Assembly (NCBI GenBank): GCA_963698255.1
Contig: CAVOQD010000037.1
Location: 186,001 to 250,000, forward strand
Reading direction: 5' to 3'
Origin: JAWKOK01 sp963698255
Lineage (GTDB): Bacteria; Chloroflexota; Anaerolineae; Caldilineales; Caldilineaceae
DNA: 64,000 nucleotides
How positions within the stretch are numbered: the stretch's first letter is position 1; every line of letters starts with the position of its first letter. The translations under genes and the position numbers were made by a program. Shown here piece after piece: positions 29,728-39,409 of this stretch. The notes under the pieces were generated by a model. That model had not been told where the DNA came from. It made no database searches and saw nothing but the letters and a program-made list of their open reading frames with translations.

Positions 29728-29955
29728 GGCTCCTCCCAGCTCTTTTCTCTGTTTGCTGGAAGGATACGACTTTTTCAGGAGTTCTGCCATCTCTACTGCT
29801 GCACTTTGGGTGAGAACCAGTGTTGCACTTTGGGTGAAACTTCATGCTGCATTTTCGCACGAAAAGTGACATTGCCCTCTGGGAGTCTATGAAGCGCACC
29901 GATTTGGTTCGACTCGCAGGCGCATCATAGCACTGCTCCGGTAAGCCAATGCCGC

Positions 29956-30082
29956 CGCCAACCTTGCTTGCACCGGACTGGGCCAAAGCAGGCCGCGAGC
30001 CAGTTGTCCGCCCGCTTCAACGAGTTTGATTGGCGACCGTCCGCCACGCTGTCCGGCCCGGCGGCTAACGCAGTCGTTGGCG
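29956..30082 (+). repeat. attC-like site 2 (127 bp)
   Basis: CGCCAAC at the left and GTTGGCG at the right; arms continue with partial pairing (TTGC..CCGG..GGGCC against GGCCCGG..GCAG). It is the weakest-paired of the set. It closes the IS-disrupted membrane-protein cassette and precedes the first toxin-antitoxin cassette. Confidence 0.55.
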
Positions 30083-30158
30083 GGCTGGCGGCGTGAATGC
30101 GACGACAAATAGAAGAATCCGTGATAAAGTGAGCCGAGATGATTCAGTGATGGATTTT

Positions 30159-30173
30159 GCTCACCACGTGAGC
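30159..30173. promoter_or_regulatory. Palindrome upstream of toxin-antitoxin copy 1
   Basis: GCTCAC-CAC-GTGAGC lies 19 bp before the antitoxin ATG and is conserved unchanged at copy 2 (39746-39760). A plausible operator for autoregulation by the antitoxin. Confidence 0.5.
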
Positions 30174-30192
30174 ATGAAACGGTAAAAACCAC

Positions 30193-30429
30193 ATGGAAAA
30201 AGCACGAATTCAATCGGATCCAAAGGTCATGATGGGCAAGCCTGTCATTGCAGGAACCCGAATCACCGTAGAGTTGCTTCTGGAAAAGCTTGCAGCCGGA
30301 GAGACAGCTGAACAGATCAAAGAGGCCTATCCGCATCTGCCGGAAGGCGCCATCCCGGCAGCACTTGCCTTCGCGGCAGATGCGCTCAAAGCAGATGTTG
30401 TTTATCCACTTCCGCTGGAAATGGCATGA
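30193..30429 (+). CDS. DUF433 antitoxin, copy 1
   Basis: 78 residues of the DUF433 family (VMMGKPVIAGTRITVELLLEKLAAGE), a winged helix-like antitoxin fold. The stop overlaps the toxin start (ATGA). It is the first gene of an attC-bounded cassette. A near-identical copy is at 39780. It probably neutralises the DUF5615 protein and binds its own promoter. Confidence 0.85.
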   Translation: MEKARIQSDPKVMMGKPVIAGTRITVELLLEKLAAGETAEQIKEAYPHLPEGAIPAALAFAADALKADVVYPLPLEMA

Positions 30430-30780
30430 ATCTCTTGGCCGACGAGGGCGTTGACAGGCCGATTGTTGACAGATTGAGACAAGATGGCCATGAAGTGGCC
30501 TACATCGCAGAAATGTCACCAGGCATTGACGATGACACGATCTTGCGGCAGGCCAATGACAACGGCGCCCTGCTTCTAACACTGGACAAGGATTTCGGTG
30601 AATTGGTCTTTCGTCAGGGACTGGTCCATGCAGGTGTCATCTTGATCCGTCTTGCAGGTCTGCAGCCGTCAACAAAGGCAGATGTTGTTGCCACAGCAAT
30701 CAGCCGAACACGATACCGAATTGCTCAACACCTTCAGCGTCATTTCTCCTGGCTCAATTCGAATTCGCAAGCAACGATAG
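30426..30780 (+). pseudogene. DUF5615 PIN-like toxin, copy 1 (frameshifted)
   Basis: MNLLADEGVDRPIVDRLRQDG is the DUF5615 start, with Asp residues (LADE, TLDKDFG) of the PIN-like site. Against copy 2 there is one extra C near 30710 (GCAATCAGCCG for GCAATAGCCG), so the last 30 residues are scrambled and translation runs to 30857. Repair restores ...ISPGSIRIRKQR with a stop at 30780. Either inactivated or a sequence error. Confidence 0.75.
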
Positions 30781-30826
30781 GCTCGTCAACGTTCATACCA
30801 AACAACGGTCATGGCAAACGCCGCCA

Positions 30827-30952
30827 CGCCAACCAAACATGCACCGGAGCCGGCTAGATCTCGGGCAAATCAAGTTGTCCACACGCTGTAACGAATCTGG
30901 TTTGCGACTGATCGCCACGCTATCCGCCGTCCCGGTGATGTAGTCGTTGGCG
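30827..30952 (+). repeat. attC-like site 3 (126 bp)
   Basis: CGCCAAC...GTTGGCG with inner arms ACATGCACCGGAGCCGGC against GCCGTCCCGGTGATGT. One base on the left arm is extrahelical, and a mismatched spacer separates the core from the inner stem, as in attC R and L boxes. Confidence 0.65.
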
Positions 30953-31292
30953 GGCTATCGGCGCAAATGCGATGGTTTTGGTCAAACAACGACTTGTTCA
31001 AGACGAATTTGTCGGAAGCAAGAGCCAAATCAGCGAAGCGAGATGAAAGAGACTTTCGCCGTTTCGCGAGTTGATCGGAAGCACGAAGCTGTTTGAACTG
31101 CTCAGTAGACGCGTTCGCCTTCAGCTGAAATGTTCGGGCTCAAGAAGCAGACGGCGACCACTGAAATAGAAACGCACGCAGGTCCATGAATCGCTCAGAA
31201 TACAGAAGCGGGCCAAGTCCAAAATCGAGGCCACGAAGCTGTTTTTGATTCATGCAACAGTTTCGCCCAAGAAACGTGTCGTCGTTGCCAAT
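30953..31292. other. Cassette leader, non-coding
   Basis: About 340 bp before the oxidoreductase gene with no supported ORF. A module at about 31190-31262 (GGGCCAAGTCCAAAATCGAG ... TTCATGCAACAGTTTCG) recurs in diverged form at about 34186-34270, upstream of attC-like site 5. Confidence 0.5.
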
Positions 31293-32237
31293 ATGGAGAC
31301 GATTGTGAAAGCAGTTGTATGCACAAGATACGGCCCTCCAGAGGTTCTTCAACTGGGCGAGGTAAAGAAACCCGCCCCCGGAAAGCACGAAGTTCTTGTA
31401 AAGATATTCGCTACAGCTGTGACGCCAAGTGATTGTGTATACAGGGGTGCGAAGATCTCGCGTTGGCACCCTGTAGGCTTCATGATGGGATTGCTTTTCG
31501 GCTTCACAAGACCGCGAAATCCGCTGATTGGGATGGTACTGGCAGGGGAAGTTGAATCAGTGGGACAAAATGTCGAGCGGTTCACGACGGGAGACCAAGT
31601 CTATGGAATGATGAGTCTCAAGTTTGGAACTAATGCTCAATACATATGCGTGCCGGAAAACAAGTGTTTGATTAAGAAGCCCACCACCATTAGTTACGAA
31701 GAAGCAGCCACAGTTCCATGGAGTGGTCTCATCGCTCAAGACTTTCTCAAGAAAGGAGGTATCAGAAGTAAGCAAAAAGTGCTTGTCTACGGTGCTTCTG
31801 GAACAATAGGAATTGCTGCTGTACAACTTGCCAAATCCTACGGAGCCGCAGTAACTGGCGTATGCGAAACTGCCGACCTGGAATTCGTTCGGGCTTTAGG
31901 AGTTGATGTCGTCATTGACTACACGAGCAAGGATTTGTCACATAGTAACGAGTGCTTCGATCTCATTATTGATGCCGTTGGCAAGAACCATCGCCCAGAA
32001 CTAGAATCGCAGTACAGAAGAATGTTGACGAAACAGGGCAGGTTTCTGTCAGTTGATAGTGGAATGCCGAACTCCAAGGTGGAATACCTCGAACTGCTCA
32101 ATGAACAGATTGAAGCAGGACGATTCATGCCCGTCATCGATAGAATCTATCCGCTTGAGAAGATTGTTGACGCTCATCGGTATGCTGACGATTGGTTCAG
32201 AAGAGGAAATATCGTCGTAACTGTGGCGCATGAATGA
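31293..32237 (+). CDS. NAD(P)-dependent oxidoreductase, MDR (quinone oxidoreductase-like) superfamily
   Basis: Start ATG 31293 (METIVKAVVCTRYGPPEVLQ) chosen over 31245 because the fold begins here. 314 residues: GroES-like domain (GMVLAGEVESVGQNV), nucleotide-binding motif YGASGTIGIAAVQLA and IDYTSKD. The structural-zinc Cys set is absent, as in QOR-type enzymes. Likely a single-gene cassette between attC-like sites 3 and 4. Confidence 0.85.
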   Translation: METIVKAVVCTRYGPPEVLQLGEVKKPAPGKHEVLVKIFATAVTPSDCVYRGAKISRWHPVGFMMGLLFGFTRPRNPLIGMVLAGEVESVGQNVERFTTGDQVYGMMSLKFGTNAQYICVPENKCLIKKPTTISYEEAATVPWSGLIAQDFLKKGGIRSKQKVLVYGASGTIGIAAVQLAKSYGAAVTGVCETADLEFVRALGVDVVIDYTSKDLSHSNECFDLIIDAVGKNHRPELESQYRRMLTKQGRFLSVDSGMPNSKVEYLELLNEQIEAGRFMPVIDRIYPLEKIVDAHRYADDWFRRGNIVVTVAHE

Positions 32238-32269
32238 GGGCACTGTAACGCTTCCGTTCGTGGAGCCAG

Positions 32270-32335
32270 TTGCCGGCATTGATGAAGCGCCACAAGTTTG
32301 GTATTGTCTGCTGTATTCGGCCAGTCAGGTCAACC
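32270..32335 (+). repeat. Shared module preceding attC-like site 4
   Basis: About 66 bp centred on TTTGGTATTGTCTG; homologous modules lie at 34388-34453 and 39533-39599, in each case just before an attC-like hairpin. Cassettes at these sites therefore share a 3' extension beyond the hairpin. Confidence 0.6.
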
Positions 32336-32345
32336 ACCAGCGCCG

Positions 32346-32473
32346 CGCCAACCACCAGTCCAGGCGACCGGACCTGATCTCGGCGTTTTCAACCTTGGCG
32401 GCACGCTTTACCGAGTCTGGTCAGCGACCTTGCCCGCCCGCTTCCGGTCCGGCGCCTGACTGAGCCGTTGGCG
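32346..32473 (+). repeat. attC-like site 4 (128 bp), best structural match
   Basis: CGCCAAC...GTTGGCG. Inner arm CAGTC[C]AGGCG[A]CCGGAC pairs with the right arm (GTCCGGCGCCTGACTG) leaving two unpaired bases, C then A, on the top strand. On the folded bottom strand these would be extrahelical G and T in the order and side reported for integron attC sites. Confidence 0.7.
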
Positions 32474-32518
32474 GGCTACCTAGGTCAATGCGATGTAGAT
32501 GTTCAAATTTCACAAGCC

Positions 32519-33346
32519 ATGAGTGCAACGAATCTTCAACTACCCCCAGATCATCAGCGTGTCGTCGATATATTTGTGAAAGCTTGTCTGGAAGATGAGC
32601 GAATTGTCGCCGCATTCCTGGGTGGTTCATATACAAGCGGCCGACTCGACAGATACTCAGACCTGGATCTGTTCTTCATTACAACCGACGATGCATATGA
32701 GCAGTTTCTCGATGAGCGCAGAGATTTCGTATTTCGGTTGGGCGAGCCCCTTTTCCTCGAGGATTTCGGCGCTGAGCATGGTTTTTGTTTCATCCTAGCA
32801 AATGGCGTTGAAGGCGATATTTGGTTTGGTTGTGAGAGTCGATTCCAGCAGATCTACGGCGGTCCATACACGGTCTTGGTCGACAAGAATGAGTGTCTGA
32901 CCAATATCAATTTTCCTCGCCGACAGGCAGACAAATCTGTACAAATTGATGCACTGCAGAATCAACTCGATTGGTTTTGGCATGAACTGTCTCACTTCGT
33001 CAAGGCTATGGGCCGAGGACAACTCTGGTTTGGCTATGGTCAACTGGAGATGATGCGCCAGATTTGCGTAAGTCTGGCGCGCTTGAAATACGATTTCACC
33101 GATGTCTATGCAACAAAAGAACCGTATTTCAAAGTCGAACAAACTTTGGCAATGGAGATGCTACTGCCGCTAGAAGAAACGTTTTGCCCGATGGAACGCA
33201 AGTCAATGTTACAAGCCGCTCTGACTATCTGCCAATACTATCAGGCCGTAGCACCTGCTTTGGCCAAGGAACACGAACTAACGTACCAAGTTAGGCTGCA
33301 TAAGCATATGATCGGCCAACTGAACGAATTATTTGATGCGCAGTAG
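32519..33346 (+). CDS. Nucleotidyltransferase (aminoglycoside adenylyltransferase-like fold)
   Basis: ATG 32519 (MSATNLQLPPDHQRVVD). 275 residues with the Pol-beta NTase signature GGSYTSGRLDRYSDLDLFF (GS, then DxD-type SDLDL). The remainder is helical. Aminoglycoside nucleotidyltransferases are classic integron cargo, but this sequence is not clearly one of the known resistance enzymes. It lies immediately after attC-like site 4. Confidence 0.75.
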   Translation: MSATNLQLPPDHQRVVDIFVKACLEDERIVAAFLGGSYTSGRLDRYSDLDLFFITTDDAYEQFLDERRDFVFRLGEPLFLEDFGAEHGFCFILANGVEGDIWFGCESRFQQIYGGPYTVLVDKNECLTNINFPRRQADKSVQIDALQNQLDWFWHELSHFVKAMGRGQLWFGYGQLEMMRQICVSLARLKYDFTDVYATKEPYFKVEQTLAMEMLLPLEETFCPMERKSMLQAALTICQYYQAVAPALAKEHELTYQVRLHKHMIGQLNELFDAQ

Positions 33347-33409
33347 TCAGCGCTGGTGCGCCAACTCCACGCTGTCGGTTCACATATGGTCTAGAGGCAT
33401 GAATGAATC

Positions 33410-34162
33410 GTGAATCCCATTGGATACGACGAGATCGCTGCAATCTATGACTACTACGTAACAGCAAGGTATGACTTCCGGTTCTTCTTGTCACGCATTG
33501 AGCCTGGAACTCATGTCCTTGAGCTCACTTCTGGTACGGGTCGCCTGTCGATACCACTAATTGAGGCCGGGGCGGTGCTTACCGGCGTTGATTTGTCCCA
33601 GGAGATGCTAAACATATTTGAGCAGAAGTTGGCTCGTCATGGCCTTGAAGCAAGAACCATATGTACAGATGTTGAGGATCTAGCATTTGATGATGCTTTT
33701 GAACTGGCGATATTCCCCTTCCAGTCGTTTATGGAACTGGTCGGCAAGGAGAAGCAGTTGAGTACTCTACGGTCAGTTCAGGGTGCATTAGTCCCCGGCG
33801 GTCGATTTTTCTGCACCATGCATAATCCGATCCTCAGAAGCAAATCGGTAGACGGGATCTTGCGTGGAGTAGGCCCCTTTCCGTGTCCGCAAGGCACAAT
33901 AGTAGTGAGCGGCTTTGAGGCCGGCGGGCGGCCAGTCGTATGTCGCACTCAATTCATCGAGATCTACAACGAGGCAGACATATTGATTCAGAAACAACTC
34001 CAACGGATAGAGTTTGAGCTTATCGAGGAAGACCAGTTCCGAATGATGGCAGAAGAGACTGGATTTTCAGTAAAGGCGGTCTACGGAGATTATGATGCAA
34101 ACTATTTCGACCGCAATGAGAGTCCTTTCATGATCTGGGAACTAGAGAAAGCTGGTAACTGA
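33410..34162 (+). CDS. SAM-dependent class I methyltransferase
   Basis: GTG start at 33410. 250 residues; motif I is VLELTSGTGRLSIPLIEAG, and GVDLSQEML (acidic ligand of SAM) and FELAIFPFQSFMEL follow. Substrate unknown. It follows the nucleotidyltransferase; a lone CGCCAAC at 33359-33365 may be the remnant of an attC hairpin between them, suggesting two cassettes fused by loss of one site. Confidence 0.85.
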   Translation: MNPIGYDEIAAIYDYYVTARYDFRFFLSRIEPGTHVLELTSGTGRLSIPLIEAGAVLTGVDLSQEMLNIFEQKLARHGLEARTICTDVEDLAFDDAFELAIFPFQSFMELVGKEKQLSTLRSVQGALVPGGRFFCTMHNPILRSKSVDGILRGVGPFPCPQGTIVVSGFEAGGRPVVCRTQFIEIYNEADILIQKQLQRIEFELIEEDQFRMMAEETGFSVKAVYGDYDANYFDRNESPFMIWELEKAGN

Positions 34163-34463
34163 GCGGAACAACACCATTTGCCGGATCATGAATTTCTCGG
34201 GGACAAGAGTTGGGCCAGGTCCGAAATCGAGGTCACGGAGCAGTCGCCGTTTCATGCAGCATTTTGGGTCGAGAACAGGACCATTGAGTGCTAACGCAGG
34301 ACTGTGTTGAGGTCATTATCGGCAGACATGAAGTTGAGCGAGAACGAGATTTCGCCGAAGTGCGAAACAGGAACTGCGGTCGACATTTTTGTCGGCGCTG
34401 ATGAAAGACAGCGTATTTGGTATCGTCTGTTTCATAGCACTGTTATTCGTCAAGTTCCGGGCC
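34163..34463. other. Cassette 3' region, non-coding
   Basis: About 300 bp between the methyltransferase and attC-like site 5. It contains the diverged module shared with about 31190-31262 (GGGCCAGGTCCGAAATCGAG) and the shared 66-bp module at 34388-34453 (TTTGGTATCGTCTGTTTCAT). No gene seen. Confidence 0.5.
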
Positions 34464-34589
34464 CGCCAACCCCACGTCCACTGGACCGGGCTAAGGCTCG
34501 GGCAAACCAATTTGTTCGCCCGCTTCAACGAGTCTGGTCAGCAACCGATCGCCACGCTGACCGCTCGTCCGGTGATGTAGTAGTTGGCA
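34464..34589 (+). repeat. attC-like site 5 (126 bp)
   Basis: CGCCAAC...GTTGGCA. Left arm ACGTCCACTGGACCGGGC aligns with the complement of GCTCGTCCGGTGATGT with two bulged C residues on the left arm. The internal part resembles site 3 (TCGGGCAAA, CGATCGCCACGCTG), implying common descent. Confidence 0.65.
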
Positions 34590-34621
34590 GGCCATCAATT
34601 TAGATACGGTAGAGTTTATCG

Positions 34622-35872
34622 GGTGCTCATCCGCTAATACTTTGATATTGAATCGGCTCGAATTTGACCGTAAGCAGTTCTCTGAAGGACCAAACATGGT
34701 CGGTCAAGCCAGCGGCCATGGCGGGAGTGACGGGCTGCCACTTGGCTTGAAACAAAGGGACGAGTTCCGGCTGAATAGCGGCCAGTGGCTGACGCAGACT
34801 CTGGTGTGGTCGGGCAAAGTTGTAGAAGGCTTGATAGAAGGTAACCCGGCGACGCAACTGAGTACGGTCTTTGCAGAAGCCGAGACACTTGCGGGTGAGC
34901 GGGGCCAGTGCATGACGCAAAGTCAGATTGAAGCGTTCGACCAAGCTGGTGCTGATGGTCAAGCCCAAGGAGGCCAGACGTTCAGCGCCCAAACGGACTC
35001 GTCGGGTCAAGCTCTGAGGCGGCCGTGTTGCTTATGCTTGACCAATTGGGCATAGACCAAGTCGGGATGAGGTTCTTTGACTGGCTTCTTGGGACGGCCC
35101 GGTCGCCCTGTGCGAGGAAAGGTTTTCAATTGATGGTAGACTTCCACCAAGGCCGACAGATAGCAACTGAAGCCGTCGCTGAAGAAGACCGGCACCCCCA
35201 GCACCACGGCGGCGGTCAACTGGATCAGCTTCAGGGCACTCTGGAAGGTGCGGGGTCCCACATAGGTGGCCAACAGCAGACGATATTCGGGGGCGAAACT
35301 CACCCACACCCACTGGCGACCATCGCTGCTCTCTTCCGGACTTTCTCCATTCGCTTCTGCGCTCTTCGAGCGTTTGCGCAAGACGAAGCTCCACAACTCG
35401 TCCAGTTCCACCTGGGTCACCTCCACATCCCGCATCAAGTGCTGGTTGATCTCTTCCGCTTTCTGGGCGGCCCGCTGCAGCCACATCAGAATCGTTTCTT
35501 CTGTCACGCCCATGGCAAAGCTGATGGCGGTCAACTCCACTTTGCACAGCAACAACTTGAGCACGATCATGACCTTCTCTTCCGGCGTGCGCAGATCAAA
35601 GAAGACCGTCTCCCGCGTCTCCGAAAATTGTTCGCCGCATTCACGACACTGGAAGATGCGCCGTTTCCCGCTTTGGGTCTCGTACGTCGCTATCGACTTG
35701 ACGTTGCCTCGGTTCATCAGTCTATAATGGCTGCAGGCCGGGTTGGGGCACGGTTGTCCCCAGTCTTTCGGCTTTCTCATGGGTCTGTTCTCCGCTATGT
35801 TTGGTTTTGACACCCAAAACTTAGCAAATGAGCAGACCCATGTCTATTTCAAAGTATTAGCGGATGAGCACC
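34622..35872 (-). mobile_element. IS1-family insertion sequence
   Basis: Terminal inverted repeats are GGTGCTCATCCGCTAATACT at 34622 and its complement ending at 35872. Flanks GTTTATCG (34614-34621) and GTTTAACG (35873-35880) match at 7 of 8 positions, a decayed target duplication. It lies 32 bp downstream of attC-like site 5. Confidence 0.85.
34627..35813 (-). CDS. IS1-family transposase (two overlapping frames)
   Basis: First part 35813-35007: N-terminal zinc motifs CPNPACSHY and CRECGEQFSE, then DDE residues VELDELWSFV and FFSDGFSCY. Second part 35010-34627: Glu in STSLVERFNLTLRH. The stop of the first frame overlaps a TTG start of the second (TTGA). IS1 transposases are often made by programmed frameshifting, so this may be functional; a single-base error is the alternative. 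Confidence 0.8.
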
Positions 35873-35980
35873 GTTTAACGAAAGATGGCGAAAATCATTG
35901 AACTAAAGTGATGCCGCTTTGAAACCGGGGGTTCTTGCGTGTCCCCAAAGTGAAGCCGTAGTTGCAATCGAGTTATCACA

Positions 35981-38656
35981 ATGCCACTAACAGGAAATCA
36001 ATCAAGAGAACTCCAAGAAGCCTTACTAGATGCCTTCAATCGGGCTCAACTCACTCGCATGGTGCGTTTTGAGCTTCAAGAATCCCTATCCCAAATCGCA
36101 GATGGCGAGAATGATACCGAGCTAGTATTCAACCTCGTCACGTGGGCTGACAGGCACGATAGAGTCGCAGAGTTAATTGCGGGCGCATATGCAATCAATC
36201 CTAGCAATAATCGACTTCAGAATATCCATGATGAACATCTTTCTTGGTACTTGGAGCCGCCGGAGGAAGGGCTTCAACCCTACAAGGGCCTCCAATATTT
36301 TGATGTGTCAGACGCTGACCGCTTCTTTGGGCGAGAATATCTCACTAGCAAGCTGGTGAAATATTTGCAGGCCAATCGGTTTCTAGCTGTTATTGGAGCC
36401 TCGGGCAGTGGCAAGTCGTCAGTAGCTCGTGCTGGCATTGTTTCTGCACTACAGGCAGGCGAACGATTCGCCGACGGCACAACGCCCCCTGTTGGCTCTT
36501 CTCACTGGGATATACATATAGTTACGCCAACGGCACATCCGCTAAAGGCGTTATCCGCAAGCTTGACTAGAGGTTTTGAATCTGTAACGGCACAGGCAAC
36601 GCTAATTGACGACATGCTGGCGCATACGAGCAGTCTTGACTTGTTCATTTCTCGCCACCTGGCAGCATCATCCAGTGAGCACGTGTTGCTACTAGTAGAT
36701 CAGTTTGAAGAATTATTCACACTCTGCAAGGAACCCTTTGAAATCAGGCAGTTCATCGACAACTTACTGAACGCTGTGCAGCCAGTAGATGACCACCGTC
36801 ATCATCACCTTGAGAGCGGATTTCTATCACCGATGCTCCGACTTTCCGGATCTGCGGGTTGCGTTGGCAAATCATCAAGAGTATATCGGTTCGATGTCTG
36901 ACCACGTCTACGCTTAGCGATTATTGTTCCTGCAGAAATAGGGAATTGGTCGATCGAGCCAGGTCTAGTTGACGTGATGCTCAAAGATGTCGTAATGAAT
37001 CCGGCGCGCTGCCGCTACTCTCACATGCCTTACTAGAAACATGGAGTAACCGAAGCGGCAGGACAATGACATTTGCGGGCTACTATGCGGCAGGCGGCGT
37101 ATCAACTGCGATAGCTACACGTGCGGATGCTGAATATGAGGCATTATCTCAAGATGAGAAAGCATTCGCAAAGATGGTGTTTCTTAATCTTACCGAACTC
37201 GGAGAAAGTAGCGAATTCACTCGTTGACAAGTACCGCTGGCTGACTTAACAAACTCAAATTCGGCTAACGTCAGCGCATCTTCTGTTTTAGCCACACTGA
37301 GTGCTGCACGACTTATCACTATAGGAGAAGAGAATGTTGAAGTTGCACATGAGGCATTGATCCGAGAATGGCCAAGGCTCCGAGTGTGGCTTGATGACAA
37401 CAGAGAGAGTATCCTAGTTCATAGAAGGCTTACCTATGCGAGTAACGAATGGGAGTCTTCGGGGCGCAAATCAGATGATCTTCTAGCAGGTACAAGGTTA
37501 CGACAAACAAGAGAGTGGGCCCACAATAATCCGATAGCTTTGAGCCGTTTGGAACTAGAATATCTAGATGCAAGCATCAAAGCCACCCGACGCCGCGCCA
37601 ACTTTATTGTCGCTGCGACATTATTGGCAGTACTTGCAGTCATTGTTGCCGCTGTCCATGACTTATCAAACGCGAGGCCAGCGTTCACTAAATAGAGCCT
37701 TCAATTTACAGAACGAAATTGAGACGTCAACAGATTTGGAAGCAATTCTCAAAAAGACTATTGCGGCTGTTGACGACCTTGACAGGGCATTGGGGGCAAA
37801 CCGAGAGTTAGAAAACACCCTTGGTGTCAAAACTTTTGTTACCGATACTTTGGCGATTGCGGCGTCTCAACTTGTTCGAGAAGGAGAACGTTATGCAGTT
37901 GAAGAAAAGTGGGAAAGCGCACACGCCTACTTAGGTACAGCTTATGATCTCAATGACCTTTTCGATGGATATTCTGTCCCCGTAGAGATTCGGCTGTATG
38001 TCTGGATTGAAGGCGGAGATTTTATAATGGGATCTGAAGAGCGCTCCGAATATGAGAGGCCTGTAAGGTCATTGTATGTCCCTGGTTTTTGGATTATGCG
38101 CACCGAAGTCACAACCACTCACTATCGTGAGTGTATAGAGGCAGACGTATGCTCAGACGATTTAGATTACTTTAACTATCAGATCGGGCAAGCAAATTGG
38201 CCGGTATCTGGAATTAACTGGAATCAAGCTCAAACGTTCGCCGTGTGGCTGGGTGGCCGTCTTCCGACGGAGGCAGAATGGGAGAAGGCGTGCCGCGGTG
38301 CAAATGGCGATAGGTACCCATGGGGCAACTCCGAACCTTCGACAAGCAAACTGAATTATTACGATAGCGAAGTCGGATCTCCCCATGACGTCGGGCGATA
38401 TCCTCCTGGCAAGTATGGCCTTTATGATATGGCAGGCAACGTTGCTGAATGGACTATTTCGAAGTACAGGTGGTACCCATATTTCGGCGATGATGGACGC
38501 GAGTCATTAGATAACGAACCTGAAGACCGCAGAGTTGCTCGCGGATCAGCGTGGAGTATCGAGGAGTCTAAAACGTACTGTGCTTTTCGCAACAGTGAGC
38601 AATTTGATGCTCAACCCAGTGATTTTGGATTTCGCGTTGTTATTCCTATGCCATAG
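35981..38656 (+). pseudogene. EAD1 - nSTAND NTPase - membrane helix - FGE-sulfatase (SUMF1-like) conflict protein, broken
   Basis: ATG 35981. Residues 2-85 match effector-associated domain 1 (LTGNQSRELQEALLDAF ... LTRMVRFELQESLSQI). An nSTAND-type NTPase follows: YKGLQYFDVSDADRFFGRE, Walker A GASGSGKSSVARAG, Walker B VLLLVDQFEELF. Then VAHEALIREWPRL (winged-helix region), a helix (FIVAATLLAVLAVIVAAV) and a C-terminal FGE-sulfatase domain (GGDFIMGSEER, GGRLPTEAEWEKACRG, GLYDMAGNVAEW). Coding changes frame several times between 36790 and 37215 and again near 37660, and an in-frame stop is at about 37225. EAD1 and nSTAND proteins are known from predicted bacterial immunity/signalling systems. 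About 890 residues if repaired. Confidence 0.8.
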
Positions 38657-38747
38657 GCAAATAGCGGTCGTTACCAAATATCGATGCAAAGTGTTGGCGC
38701 TTTAGTTTTCCATCGACAACTCTTATGTACGTTCAGGGAGGCAAACA

Positions 38748-39281
38748 ATGCAGGACGACACTAAGCTAGACTTTGACCAAGTAAACTGGGATGATTTGTG
38801 GGAATCGCTCGATGCTGAATATGTTCGCATTTTGAAACGGTTCACCAATATGGAAGCAACAGAGGATATCGATTCTAATGCTGGTGCCGAAGTTGCCGAA
38901 CCCAATGAAGATATGTTCAAGCTGCTACAAAACATGGATGTTACTGCGATTCAATATATTCCCGAGCATATAGACTTCGACAATGAACTGCGATATGGCG
39001 ACGAAGGACCATTTTGGAAACATGCTTTCAACAACCTAACAGAATACTTGGTAGATAACTTTCATAGGTTTACCGACGATGATTCTGTACTTTCGATCTC
39101 GAATAGACTGTTTGTGGTGGAAATCGGCGTTAAAGCGAAGGAATCTGTTGGGGACGGCCCGTCAAATTGTGGTAGTCCTTCTGGTGGATCAGGCGGCGGT
39201 GTACGACCAGGCGGTAGCCCACCACTGAGCCGTAATGACTCCTTTAAGCAGAAGAGAACAGGCAAAGGTAGAGGACGATAG
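38748..39281 (+). CDS. Acidic protein with Gly/Pro-rich tail, unknown function
   Basis: 177 residues, AGGGAGG upstream of ATG 38748. An acidic N-terminal two-thirds (QVNWDDLWESLDAEYVRIL; IPEHIDFDNELRYGDEGP) is followed by a Cys-, Gly- and Pro-rich tail (NCGSPSGGSGGGVRPGGSP) and a basic end (KQKRTGKGRGR). It lies 91 bp after the FGE-domain gene, same direction, and may be its partner or substrate. The tail lacks an exact CxPxR sulfatase motif. No homologue recognised. Confidence 0.7.
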   Translation: MQDDTKLDFDQVNWDDLWESLDAEYVRILKRFTNMEATEDIDSNAGAEVAEPNEDMFKLLQNMDVTAIQYIPEHIDFDNELRYGDEGPFWKHAFNNLTEYLVDNFHRFTDDDSVLSISNRLFVVEIGVKAKESVGDGPSNCGSPSGGSGGGVRPGGSPPLSRNDSFKQKRTGKGRGR

Positions 39282-39409
39282 CATATGAGACGTTTCTCCA
39301 TGATCTAAATGTAGCTAGTCGCGGAGCTGCGTGTATTGCTCCCCAGTCGTGGAGCCTGTAAGAAGCTGTTTGAAACGTGGCGGCTGTCGGCCAAATCATG
39401 GTAAGCGTT

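Larger units (their letters stand above)
26831..29871 (-). mobile_element. IS21-family insertion sequence with 5-bp target duplication
   Basis: Ends read TGTCA inward. Both ends contain AAATGCAGC followed by CCAAAGTGCAACAC, at 26849-26892 and, in reverse, at 29817-29855; this is the multi-repeat end structure usual for IS21. The 5-bp TTGCC flanks both sides (26826-26830 and 29872-29876). It encodes istA, istB and an extra zinc-finger ORF. Length 3041 bp. Confidence 0.9.

Noticed and set aside
33359..33410. An additional attC-like site between nucleotidyltransferase and methyltransferase
   Set aside because: Only the left core CGCCAAC is present; there is no GTTGGC partner and no inner stem before the next start codon.
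35007..35813. Programmed frameshifting as a general explanation for the broken genes
   Set aside because: Plausible only for the IS1 transposase; the other breaks lack slippery heptamers and are mostly simple one-base insertions.
38748..39281. Small protein as a sulfatase-like substrate with a C-x-P-x-R motif
   Set aside because: The only Cys context is NCGSPSG, which lacks the Pro and Arg spacing needed for canonical formylglycine formation.
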